From Caldithrix sp. (GTDB lineage: Bacteria > Zhuqueibacterota > Zhuqueibacteria > Thermofontimicrobiales > Sulfurfontimicrobiaceae), in assembly GCA_020722815.1 (NCBI GenBank), contig DYKB01000036.1, forward strand, positions 1-64,000: a stretch of DNA of 64,000 nt. The letters are read 5' to 3'. The notes beneath the pieces are model-generated. The model saw only the letters and a program-made list of their open reading frames with translations. It was not told where the DNA came from and did no database searches. The position numbers and the translations under genes were made by a program. Below are positions 43,258 to 52,013 of the stretch, in pieces. Positions within the stretch are counted from its first letter, which is position 1. Every line of letters starts with the position of its first letter.

Positions 43258-43693
43258 ACCGCCATCGCCTGAGGATAAATCCTCAGGCTAAAATAGTGCA
43301 AGGACGCTCAAGCGCCCTTCAGGGTGCTTGTTTTATTTGAGCCTGATGCTTTAGCGTCAGGCGGCGCTTTGCCAAACCTTCAACCCGGATCATCACGAAC
43401 AATCATAACTTCTTTTAAAAATGAAATTAAAAAATACCCCGGATGGCGCAAGGTTTGGTAAAGCTAATCCATCCAGAAACATAGCCAAAAAGCTTTACCA
43501 AACCTGAAATACACCCCACGTTTTGATTTTTCATGACAATCTGTTCGCTGCGCAGAGTTCGCTGGTTCGGCGAGGTTTGGCAAAGCGGCGCCGTGAGCTT
43601 TACCCAAAAAAATTTTCCTTGATTCTATGAATGAATTTTAGCAAATTTACCTCATCATAAACGCTATTTAAATCAAATCCGGGAAAATTGAAT
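43258..43693. repeat. gap with four alternating copies of AGCTTTACCAAACCTT
   Basis: The motif occurs as GCGCTTTGCCAAACCTT (43364-43380, plus), AAGGTTTGGTAAAGCT (43450-43465, minus), AGCTTTACCAAACCT (43491-43505, plus) and GAGGTTTGGCAAAGCG (43572-43587, minus). Upstream are hairpins CCTGAGGATAAATCCTCAGG (43268-43287) and CCTGATGCTTTAGCGTCAGG (43342-43361). No gene was seen. Confidence 0.75.
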
Positions 43694-44623
43694 ATGCAAC
43701 ACAAATTTTATCTTACGGTGTTTTTTCTTTCGCTGATAATAACACGAGCAGACGCACAAATACGACCATTAAGCACCAACCAATTTCCCTCCCCAATGGT
43801 CGAAACCACGAGATTGCATCACCGCATCGAAAAAAAGGAACTGGCCGGCATCCGATTTCAATTTAAAAATTTTCTGACCGGGAAAGTTGAGGTATTCATT
43901 CCGGAACCAGTTATCAAAAATCAAAAGATAAATTTATGGCTGCATTTTCATGGGGCGGCTTATATTGCTGAACATGCGGCGATGCAGCTTAAAAAGAAGA
44001 ATCTCATGGCTGTAACACTCAACATGGGTTCCGGTTCACGCGCCTATAGCTTGCCATTTTCCGAACCAAAGACCTTTCCGAAATTAATCGATTCGCTTAC
44101 ACAAAATATTCAGACGAAGACTGGACATAAAATCCATGTTCAACAGATTATCGTCAGCGGTTTTAGCGCTGGCTATGGGGCCATTCGGCAAATTATGTCT
44201 TCACCAGAAAATTATGCCCTGGTTCAATCTGTCCTCTTGCTCGATGGAATTCATGCCAGCTATGTGCCCGAAGGCCAGGTGCTGGCAGAAGGCGGGCGTA
44301 TCGATTCCACGAACCTGACGACTTTTCTGAAACTGGCACAGGAGGCGGCCCAGCCCCAATCTTCGAAGCGATTTCTGATTACCCATTCCGAAGTTTTTCC
44401 CGGAACGTTCGTTAGCACCACCGAGGCGTGCGATTATCTCCTGCAGCAGCTTGATTTAAAACGAAAGGCAGTTTTAAAGTGGGGTGCCAATGGAATGCAG
44501 CAACTGAGTGAAGTGAAAAAGAATCATTTGATAATAATGGGTTATGCCGGAAATTCAGCACTGGATCATGCGGATCATTTGCATTCGATGGATCATTTTT
44601 TGAAGATTTTGTTTGATTTGTAG
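43694..44623 (+). CDS. secreted alpha/beta-hydrolase-like protein
   Basis: This 309-residue protein has a signal peptide ('FYLTVFFLSLIITRADA/Q'). An alpha/beta-hydrolase pattern is visible: strand and oxyanion region 'INLWLHFHGAAYIAEHAA', nucleophile elbow 'IVSGFSAGYGAIRQIM' (GFSAG), and a His-rich end 'SALDHADHLHSMDHF'. The exact family is not recognised; it could be a lipase or an inactive relative. ATG 43694 is taken as start; a TTG two codons earlier is possible. It is followed by a family B element. Confidence 0.75.
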   Translation: MQHKFYLTVFFLSLIITRADAQIRPLSTNQFPSPMVETTRLHHRIEKKELAGIRFQFKNFLTGKVEVFIPEPVIKNQKINLWLHFHGAAYIAEHAAMQLKKKNLMAVTLNMGSGSRAYSLPFSEPKTFPKLIDSLTQNIQTKTGHKIHVQQIIVSGFSAGYGAIRQIMSSPENYALVQSVLLLDGIHASYVPEGQVLAEGGRIDSTNLTTFLKLAQEAAQPQSSKRFLITHSEVFPGTFVSTTEACDYLLQQLDLKRKAVLKWGANGMQQLSEVKKNHLIIMGYAGNSALDHADHLHSMDHFLKILFDL

Positions 44624-44642
44624 TAAAAGTCTATGAAACAGA

Positions 44643-44815
44643 TTCACTATCGTACACTTTTTGATTAAGCAAAGCCTGCCCTCACCCTAATCCTCTCCCA
44701 GGGGGAGAGGGAATCGCTACGCCCTCTTCCTTTGGGAGCGGGTTGGGGTGAGGGCTTTGAGCGCGATCTAAAAATGAATCATTTAAGTAATGCAAAAAAT
44801 TGTACAGTAGCAAAA
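44643..44815 (-). repeat. palindromic element, family B, full length
   Basis: The left end TTCACTATCGTACACTTTTT, then GATTAAGC, and right end AAAAAATTGTACAGTAGCAAAA are inverted repeats. The core arms are CCCTCACCCTAATCCTCTCC and GGGTTGGGGTGAGGGC. It is the reverse-complement orientation of the copy at 39613. Confidence 0.85.
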
Positions 44816-44877
44816 GCATTTAATTCAACAAGCAAGGGCTGCAACTTTAATCGACTCATTATAACCAGGAAAATAAC

Positions 44878-46956
44878 ATGACCGGGCAAAATCGATTCTT
44901 CAACTTATCCTGGCAAATTTTACTATTCTATCTCGTTATGAATATCTCTTTCGTAAAAAGCCAGGCGCTTTCTGATACGGCCGCTTACTATACTTATATC
45001 ACTTACCTGGCTGTCAATCAACAGCAACCGGACATCATCTATGCCGCGACACTTGGTGCCGGGCTTTATAAAAGCGAAGATGCCGCCGAAAGCTGGCACG
45101 AAATCAATCAAGCGGTTGGCATTCGTAAATATCATGTTGTCGCGATCGATCCGCAAAATTCACGAAGGTTATTGGCCGGTGGATTAAAGAGTGGTGTCTG
45201 GCTGTCTGAAGATGACGGCCAGAACTGGCAACATGTCGGACTGGATACGGTGACAATCTGTCATCTGGCCATCGATCCAACACAACCGCAAAAAGTTGTG
45301 GTATTAGCACCGGAGGGGATTTATTTAACCACGAATATCAATTCTCAAACCTGGCGCATGGTGCTGAATTATCCCGATTATTTAAAGACCAAATTTCAGG
45401 TTACCGAACCAAAAAATTATCTTTTTGATCGCTGGCAGAAAATCAATTTTAATCCACACAATACAAAAGAGATTTTTTCCGCCTGTACCGCAGGCGGATA
45501 TTTATACAGTCAGGATGGCGGCCAGACCTGGAAACGAATTCTTATTTCCAACACACGTTCCACCGGCCGGGCGGATAATTTCATATTTCATCCTGCCAAT
45601 CCAAACATTTTTTATGCCGGAACACATCATCATGGCGTTTTTAAAACATATAATGGTGGAAAGAGCTGGATATCGATGAGCCGTGGGATGCAATCGCAAC
45701 GACGTTCGCCCTATTATGGCGCGTATGTTATTTCCGGCCTAGCCATCAATCCTTTAAATCCTGAAATACTGATCACCGGTGGGGATTTCGGGAATTGGAC
45801 AACTGAGGATGGTGGTATTTCCTGGCAGGAAGTTGACCGATCATTAACCTGCGAATATGCACGAAGTTTTGTATTCAACCCGATTCATCCGGAAAGAATC
45901 TATGCGGGGACGAATGTGGGAGTATTTCGCTCAACAGATGGCGGGATTACCTGGGAAGCAAAAAATACCGGATTTCCCTTGTTGGAATTGAAAATGATTC
46001 AACGAATCGCTTTTAATTCACAGGATTTCGAATATGGCCTGGATAAATATAATCGATTCATTTTTCGCCGATCGATTTCATCGCTTTCTGACTGGATGTA
46101 CGTTTCCCATGGATTATATGACTATCAATTAGATAGTTTGAGTTATAATTCCGTTCAACAGATATTAAGTGCCTATTCACCGGCTGGAATTTTTACAAGC
46201 CAGGATGGGGGCATAAATTGGACCGTACCTGTCATTGAATGGGCAGATATTCAAAGTGAATATAAAGCAGCGCCGTTTGCCGGAAATCGTGAAGATCCGG
46301 CGTATTGGACCCTCGATGTTGAATTGAAGGGCTCCTTCTTTTTTACCGATTCATTTGTTTTTAAAGAAAGCAATGAGTTCCCCCATGTGATTTTACAGCT
46401 TGTTTCAATGCAATATCCTCTGGATAAAAGTAAACCTCTCTGGGAAACAACACTGGATGATTTTGTTCAGGCAACGATTCAGATTCCGCGAACGCGCATT
46501 CGTACTCACCAGCGTTACCTCCTCTATGCCGAAGTACGCCATTTTCAGAAAAATCGGCTGTTTGGCTATGAGTATATGATTCCGGCGTTTACGCACAAGG
46601 TCAATATTGAAATGTCACCGAACACATTGTTACCAGCGCTCAATTCACATTTAGTGCCACCACCAGAACCACCAATTGCCAGTATACATCTGGATAAAAA
46701 TTATCCCAATCCCTTTAATCAATCAACAACTATACAGTTTGAAATTACCAAAACCGCGCATGTCAATTTAAGCATCTATAATTTAAAGGGACAAAAAGTC
46801 AGCACGATAATTGACGGAAGTATTTTACCGGGCACATATCAGGGGCGCTGGGATGGCGTCAGTGACGATAGCAAATTGGTGGCTTCAGGAATTTATCTGG
46901 CTCGGTTTGAAGCAGAAGATGCCAATGCAACCATAAAAATGACACTCATTCGATGA
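44878..46956 (+). CDS. secreted BNR/VPS10-like propeller with type-IX sorting domain
   Basis: This 692-residue exported protein has a signal peptide ending near 'SFVKSQA'. Repeated propeller blades follow: 'PDIIYAATLGAGLYKSEDAA', 'SWHEIN', 'DDGQNWQ', 'QDGGQTWKR', 'EDGGISWQE', 'TDGGITWEA' and 'QDGGINWTV'. This is the sortilin/xyloglucanase-like BNR fold. The last about 85 residues ('LDKNYPNPFNQSTTIQF', 'GIYLARFEAED') form a type-IX secretion C-terminal domain. There is no catalytic motif that I can name, so it may bind glycans, or be a distant GH74-like protein. AGGAAA precedes ATG. Confidence 0.88.
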   Translation: MTGQNRFFNLSWQILLFYLVMNISFVKSQALSDTAAYYTYITYLAVNQQQPDIIYAATLGAGLYKSEDAAESWHEINQAVGIRKYHVVAIDPQNSRRLLAGGLKSGVWLSEDDGQNWQHVGLDTVTICHLAIDPTQPQKVVVLAPEGIYLTTNINSQTWRMVLNYPDYLKTKFQVTEPKNYLFDRWQKINFNPHNTKEIFSACTAGGYLYSQDGGQTWKRILISNTRSTGRADNFIFHPANPNIFYAGTHHHGVFKTYNGGKSWISMSRGMQSQRRSPYYGAYVISGLAINPLNPEILITGGDFGNWTTEDGGISWQEVDRSLTCEYARSFVFNPIHPERIYAGTNVGVFRSTDGGITWEAKNTGFPLLELKMIQRIAFNSQDFEYGLDKYNRFIFRRSISSLSDWMYVSHGLYDYQLDSLSYNSVQQILSAYSPAGIFTSQDGGINWTVPVIEWADIQSEYKAAPFAGNREDPAYWTLDVELKGSFFFTDSFVFKESNEFPHVILQLVSMQYPLDKSKPLWETTLDDFVQATIQIPRTRIRTHQRYLLYAEVRHFQKNRLFGYEYMIPAFTHKVNIEMSPNTLLPALNSHLVPPPEPPIASIHLDKNYPNPFNQSTTIQFEITKTAHVNLSIYNLKGQKVSTIIDGSILPGTYQGRWDGVSDDSKLVASGIYLARFEAEDANATIKMTLIR

Positions 46957-47074
46957 AATTCATTTCTGTTGATGAAATTTTCTTGAAAATGTCCAATTAG
47001 TTTGTTATAATATAAATAACAGGGATTTCTTCACATCAACTTCAACCATTCATCTGAATTAAGGAGATTATCAC

Positions 47075-47350
47075 ATGCCGAAATTTTTTAAGACTGACAT
47101 TGCTTCAGGAGCTGATTTAAAAGTATTTGTTACCGATATTCGTTCGGACGCCGATGCTGTCATTTTCGAAACCAGCGATCAATGGGCAGCGACTGAAAAA
47201 TTAATCTGGTGTTATACGGATATTCAAGGTGAAGCAGATAAAATCGTTTGCTTTACCGGTTCCCAATGGGATGCGGATTTGGTAGTTTTCAAAACAGATG
47301 TTCAATCGGATGTGGCGTGGATGAATTCGGGGAAAGAGGGATTACTCTAA
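47075..47350 (+). CDS. DUF6150-like short repeat protein
   Basis: This 91-residue protein is built of about six 12-15-residue repeats with the pattern x-D-I-x-S-x-A-D-x-x-V-F/V-x-T ('DIASGADLKVFVTDIRSDAD', 'TDIQGEADKIVCFT', 'SQWDADLVVFKTDVQSD'). It ends 'VAWMNSGKEGLL'. This resembles the DUF6150 family of short beta-repeat proteins, which have no known function. AAGGAG is 10 bases before ATG. There is no signal peptide. It is a single gene upstream of gltX. Confidence 0.75.
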   Translation: MPKFFKTDIASGADLKVFVTDIRSDADAVIFETSDQWAATEKLIWCYTDIQGEADKIVCFTGSQWDADLVVFKTDVQSDVAWMNSGKEGLL

Positions 47351-48032
47351 ATATTTAATTTTTGCGAAGATCAGCTTCATTGAAAATCAATTGATTCGAC
47401 CTTCGTAAGGATAAATTCTCCTACAAAATCAAAACGCTCACTACCTCAAATTCTCCGACGCATTTTTTCCTTCCTCATCATTTGTAAATTTCCAGAGAAA
47501 TATAAATTTCAAATCTGAATATTTCAATTTTAATAAAATTTAGTATACAGCGGGATATGGTTCAAATTACGACAAAAAGTGAATTGGTAAATATTGGATA
47601 AGTTTCACAAAAATATTGACTTTCATGATAATTTTGCGTATTTTTCGGGTCATTGAGAAACATGAAAATAAGCCACTGAATTAAGAGGCCACAGAAAAAG
47701 ACATTTTAACACGCATTCCAACGCGCCGGCGTTGGAATGCGTGGTTTCTCGTTCCAACGCGCCGACGTTGGAATGCGTGGTTTCTCGTTCCAACGCGCCG
47801 ACGTTGGAATGCGTGGTTTCTCGTTCCAACGCGCCGACGTTGAAATGCCTGAGTTTCTCGTTCCAACGCGCCGACGTTGAAATGCGTGGTTTCTCGTTCC
47901 AACGCGCCGGCGTTGGAACGCATCTTTTGACGCTTCGCGTCACTAATATAAGAATCAGCCCGGCATTCATCAAATTATAAATACGATACTATGCTTAAAA
48001 AATCGTATCGATTAAGATAAAGGAGGTCTTTT
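47351..48032. other. gltX upstream region
   Basis: Apart from the 36-bp palindromic array (47713-47941), no gene is seen. It is AT-rich near 47500-47650. The gltX ribosome site AGGAGG is at 48021-48026. Confidence 0.6.
47713..47941. repeat. six-copy 36-bp palindromic tandem repeat
   Basis: Units of TCTCGTTCCAACGCGCCGAC, then GTTGGAATGCGTGGTT, are joined directly. Each contains the near-perfect palindrome TTCCAACGCGCCGACGTTGGAA. The end carries GACGCTTCGCGTC, also found at 22267. It is not CRISPR because there are no unique spacers. It lies 92 bases upstream of gltX. Confidence 0.85.
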
Positions 48033-49499
48033 TTGGAAGTCGAAAAACAGGTTCGGGTTCGTTCTGCACCCAGTCCAACGGGTGATCCCCATCTGGGGAC
48101 AGCTTACAATGCACTTTTTAATTATGTTTTCGCCCGGGCACATCAGGGTAAATTTATTCTGCGCATCGAGGATACCGATCGGGAACGATCAACGGCTGAA
48201 TCCGAAACCCGAATTATTTCATCACTTAAATGGCTCGGATTGCAGTGGGACGAAGGCCCGGATGTCGGCGGCCCGTACGGCCCATATCGGCAATCGGAAC
48301 GCAGTGAAACTTATCGCGAACACGCTCAGAAATTAATTGATTCCGGTCATGCCTATCGCTGTTTTTGCACGAAGGAACGATTGGCTGAAGTGCGTATCGA
48401 GCGCGAAAAAGCCAAACTGACTCCGGGATACGATGGATTTTGTCGAACGCTCACGCCGGAAACCATTCAGGATAATTTAAATCGCGGTTTGCCCTTTGTT
48501 GTTCGGCTTAAAATTCCCGAAACGGGCGCGACCCGATTTCAGGATCAATTGCGGGGTGAAATTGTTTTTGAAAATTCCCAGTTGCAGGATCAGGTTCTCC
48601 TCAAAGCTGATGGATTTCCGACCTATCATCTGGCGAATGTGGTGGATGATCATCTTATGAAAATTTCCCATGTAATTCGCGCCGAAGAATGGATCTCCTC
48701 TACCCCACTCCATGCGCTCCTTTATGAAGCTTTTGGCTGGGAACCACCGGAATTTATTCATTTGCCACTGCTAAGAAATCTCGATAAAAGCAAGATGAGC
48801 AAGCGGAAAAATCCCGTTTCCATCACCTACTATCAACGCCAGGGTTTTTTACCGGAAACACTTCTCAATTTTCTGGCGCTGCAGGGTTGGTCCATGCCCA
48901 ATGATGAGGAAATTTTCTCAATTGACGATATGATTCAGAATTTCACCCTCGATCGTATTAGTCTGGGCGGGCCGGTATTTGATCTGAAAAAATTACTTCG
49001 CTTTAATGGCATTTATATTCGCAAATTAAACTCAGCCGAACTGCGACAGCGACTGGTTGAAAGCTCAATTCAGCGGCAAATCGCACGGATGAATGATGCC
49101 CAGTACCTTGAAAGAGCCGCTCTCCTATTTCAAGAACGTCTCAAGTCGCTCAGTGATTTTGATTCAGCCGCGCATTTTCTGTTCACTGGCGCGCAGGCCT
49201 ATAATATTCGCGAATTGGTCCCCAAAGGCAAAAATTTGAATCAAACCAAAAGCGCACTCTTCGCCGCGATGGAAGCATTTCGCCCGGTTAAGGACTGGAC
49301 AACAACTTCTCTGGAGCAAAAAAGCCGTGACTTTTGTGAAGAAATCAAATGGTCAACCAATGAGTTCTTCATGTTTTTACGCATTATCATCACCGGGTCG
49401 ACTCAATCACCGCCACTTTTTGAAACCATGGCAGTACTGGGCAAAGAAGAATGCATTGCCCGGCTTCAGGATGGATTGGCGGCACTTCAATTAAGCTGA
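48033..49499 (+). CDS. gltX: glutamate--tRNA ligase
   Basis: This 488-residue class I aminoacyl-tRNA synthetase charges tRNA-Glu, or tRNA-Gln where non-discriminating. The HIGH-type motif is in 'RSAPSPTGDPHLGTAYNALF' (HLGT at 20-23) and KMSKR is at 254-258. Typical parts are 'LRIEDTDRERSTAES', 'YRCFCTKERLAEVR' and an anticodon-binding domain after about 330. The start is TTG, with AGGAGG 6 bases upstream. It is the only clear housekeeping gene in the window and the best one for placing the organism. Confidence 0.97.
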   Translation: MEVEKQVRVRSAPSPTGDPHLGTAYNALFNYVFARAHQGKFILRIEDTDRERSTAESETRIISSLKWLGLQWDEGPDVGGPYGPYRQSERSETYREHAQKLIDSGHAYRCFCTKERLAEVRIEREKAKLTPGYDGFCRTLTPETIQDNLNRGLPFVVRLKIPETGATRFQDQLRGEIVFENSQLQDQVLLKADGFPTYHLANVVDDHLMKISHVIRAEEWISSTPLHALLYEAFGWEPPEFIHLPLLRNLDKSKMSKRKNPVSITYYQRQGFLPETLLNFLALQGWSMPNDEEIFSIDDMIQNFTLDRISLGGPVFDLKKLLRFNGIYIRKLNSAELRQRLVESSIQRQIARMNDAQYLERAALLFQERLKSLSDFDSAAHFLFTGAQAYNIRELVPKGKNLNQTKSALFAAMEAFRPVKDWTTTSLEQKSRDFCEEIKWSTNEFFMFLRIIITGSTQSPPLFETMAVLGKEECIARLQDGLAALQLS

Positions 49500-49534
49500 T
49501 TTGAAAATTCACCAAAATTTTGTTTCAATTATAG

Positions 49535-49577
49535 ACAATCGGCCAGAAATGAAACATTCTGGCCATTGTTTTTTATT
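49535..49577 (+). terminator. rho-independent terminator of gltX
   Basis: Arms GGCCAGAA and TTCTGGCC, extended by ACAAT / ATTGT with one bulged base, are followed by GTTTTTTATT. It lies 36 bases after the gltX stop. Confidence 0.85.
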
Positions 49578-49848
49578 GAAAAATGACGTGTCTCCTTTAA
49601 ATCACCATACTTGATATCTTGTGACAGGTCATTATCGTTGCTTTATTATCTCAATACCATCAAAAATTTGAATCCATTAAATTTTGCCCACCGAGATAAC
49701 TTTTTATAAATCCAGAAGTTAAATTTTAAACCGACTTGATGCAACCGTTAAAAGTTGTCGTTGAATTACGCTGATGGTACATCATTTGCAAAAATGCAAT
49801 CTGGTTTCTGCCACAAGGAAGGAAACATGCGTATTAATGGAGGCCAGA
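49578..49848. other. gap after the gltX terminator
   Basis: I see no feature here apart from AT-rich sequence. Confidence 0.4.
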
Positions 49849-50136
49849 ATGCAAATAACAAAATTAAAAAATAAATTCGATTTTATCAAATACAGCATCC
49901 TCTTTGGTATTTTCATGATGACAATGGGATATTTCATCATCCGAATGCAAATAAATCGGATAAATCCCCCTCAGGAATGTCTTATTCCGTTTCTTTTTTT
50001 TGTGCTTCCATTTAATCAACAGCAACTCAATCGAAAAAGCTTTATTCAGTACATCATTCTATTCCTGACCATGTCTTCTTTGATGGCCCTGCCGCAGCTC
50101 GTCCAATTCTTTGCCCGGTATAATCTTAATTTTTAG
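49849..50136 (+). CDS. small two-helix membrane protein, 95 aa
   Basis: There are two hydrophobic segments ('YSILFGIFMMTMGYFII' and 'FIQYIILFLTMSSLMALPQL') with a linker 'MQINRINPPQECLIPF'. TGGAGG at 49838-49843 lies 5 bases before ATG 49849; a longer open frame from 49774 has no such site. No family is recognised. Confidence 0.6.
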   Translation: MQITKLKNKFDFIKYSILFGIFMMTMGYFIIRMQINRINPPQECLIPFLFFVLPFNQQQLNRKSFIQYIILFLTMSSLMALPQLVQFFARYNLNF

Positions 50137-50381
50137 AACGAATTCGCCCGACGCTGTTCGCAAATGCTTTTTAATATTGTTTCGTAATTGATTGGTTATG
50201 CCTTATTTTTAATATAGAAAAAACAGGCATATTTATTGATTTTTTATGTTGAAGCCTTTTAGCCATAGCTAGTTTTAAACCACGCGCTTATGTTATTTTT
50301 GTTAAATCAAATAATTTTTTAAGGTTAAATCACAACAATCCATTTTATGAAAAAGAATCACTCGAAAAGGGGGTTACTTGT

Positions 50382-50891
50382 ATGATTAAGTATCGAACTA
50401 TTTTGGCACTCTTCATGGCAGCTTTGCTCATGACAAATTTATTCGCTGAAGAAACTTATGTCTATCCGAATCAGGAAAATCCTGTTTTATCCATCAGTTT
50501 TCCCGACGAATGGAAAGTTGAGCCGGAAGAAAATATTTTACATGCCACTCCAAAGGATGAATCCATCTACGTCGCACTCTGGGCACTGGATGACGTGGAA
50601 AATCTCGAAGCTGCATTGGAATCTGTTGACAAACTTGTCAGCCCAATGATCGATGAGTTTCTGGCGGATGAACCGGAAAAGGTTGAATTTAATAATATTC
50701 TCTATTATTTTATCGAAGGCAGCGGAAAAGATAACGACGGCGAAGATGTCAACGCCTCGGTAGCGATTTTTACCCCGGATGGTGAAACTGTTTGCCTGAT
50801 TATCACCTATGGTACGCCAGAAGCCGATGAGGAACACGAAGAGGATTTTATGAATATTATTAAATCGATTAAAGGAAAAAGCGATAAATAA
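50382..50891 (+). CDS. small secreted hypothetical protein
   Basis: This 169-residue protein has a signal peptide ('ILALFMAALLMTNLFA/EE'). An acidic mature domain follows ('VLSISFPDEWKVEPEENILH', 'YVALWALDDVENLEAALESV', 'CLIITYGTPEADEEHEEDFM'), ending 'NIIKSIKGK'. This pattern resembles PsbP-like / DUF1795-type lipid- or ligand-binding domains of secreted proteins. The GGGGG run before ATG is a possible ribosome site. It is a single gene; its 3' end is overlapped on the other strand by a lipoprotein remnant. Confidence 0.75.
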   Translation: MIKYRTILALFMAALLMTNLFAEETYVYPNQENPVLSISFPDEWKVEPEENILHATPKDESIYVALWALDDVENLEAALESVDKLVSPMIDEFLADEPEKVEFNNILYYFIEGSGKDNDGEDVNASVAIFTPDGETVCLIITYGTPEADEEHEEDFMNIIKSIKGKSDK

Positions 50892-51094
50892 TCTATCCCA
50901 CATTCAAAAGAATAGCCATTCGGGTGCAAAAAATCGGTAATTGGTTTAATTTCCGATTGTAAAAATTTTTCTGCCGGTGCGAGAACTCTTTCTTTTTCGA
51001 TTTTCAGCGTTTCGCTTTTCAGGCTATTCGGATTTTGATGACAGGCAAAAATTATCATCAATCCACTTAACAGAATCAGGATGTTTGTTCTCAA
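50807..51094 (-). pseudogene. truncated lipoprotein remnant
   Basis: TTG 51094 is preceded by AAGGAG 9 bases upstream. It starts a strong lipoprotein signal ('MRTNILILLSGLMIIFACHQ'), then coding-like sequence 'KSETLKIEKERVLAPAEKFL'. After about 60 residues it runs antisense through the 3' end of the gene at 50382-50891, where the translation loses coding character. The 3' part of the original gene seems to have been lost when the two genes were joined. It could also be a short functional lipoprotein. Confidence 0.5.
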
Positions 51095-51115
51095 TTTACA
51101 ATTCTCCTTCGGCAA

Positions 51116-52013
51116 ATTTTTGTTGCGCTAATAATTTATAAAATTATTGTAACTACTCAGGTTAAGGGTTCAAAGGTTCCCGGTTCAGGGTTAAGCATTA
51201 AAAAAACAGGCAAGTTCATCGTCTTGATTCCAAATTAACTGGTTTCAAATAACGGTCAAACAATTTTGGGCAAAACGATTAAAACCGACATCATTTCAAA
51301 ACAGTAGTGACGAATTAAATTAAATGATCAAACCGTATTGGCCTTCATAACGCATCAGATCCCGCCCCGGCGGTAACCTTCTGCCCTTATTTCGTGAACG
51401 CCACCCATAAGGCAATAAGGTTGAGGCTAACGGGGATATCGGATGTTACGAAGGTGAATAAGGTTTTTAATCAACGGGTGAAAGAATCACCCAGCTCTGA
51501 TTGACCGTAATAATTGTTCAAATCAAGTTCAGCAAAATTAATTATTTTGACCCCAATCATGTTGACATTATCGCTTTTGCTTCGAATTATCTTTAGAATG
51601 TCAAAATAATTGAAATCAAAATATAATGACACCGGTTTAAAATTCAGTTATTCCTGGTTCGGGGTCAGGAAATATTAAAAATAAGCGATTTCGAACTGCG
51701 AACCATGAATCCTGAACCAGCCAATCTGAGTCGTTAAAAATTATGAATGAACCTACTTTAAAAGTTTATTTTTTCCTTGAAATGCACTCATGAAACGCTA
51801 TGAAGCGGCTTACAGATTCCTCCACAGGACAATCTGTTCATCTCTAATTTAATAAGTATACAATTCACGCTGAATTGTCAAGTTTTTTTAATATTTGATT
51901 CATAATAATCCGAAATTAAGCACGTCTAAATTTCAATAAAGAACTCAGGAACATCGTTTTCGACTTGAGGTTGAAGATTAAAGATTGAAAATTTATTTCA
52001 GGGAACCATCATC
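51116..52013. repeat. 900-bp gap with two family C copies
   Basis: 51155-51212 has ACTCAGGTTAAGGGTTC and GGTTCAGGGTT. 51645-51735 has CCTGGTTCGGGGTCAGG and CTGAACCAGCCAATCTGAGT. The two face each other and may bound one larger repeat. An unrelated GC-rich stretch lies at 51360-51450. No gene or RNA was recognised; the promoter of the following giant gene should be near 51840-52000. Confidence 0.65.

Noticed and set aside
47713-47941. CRISPR-like regular spacing of 36-bp repeats
   Set aside because: The units are joined directly, with no unique spacers, and each contains its own full palindrome. No cas gene is present.
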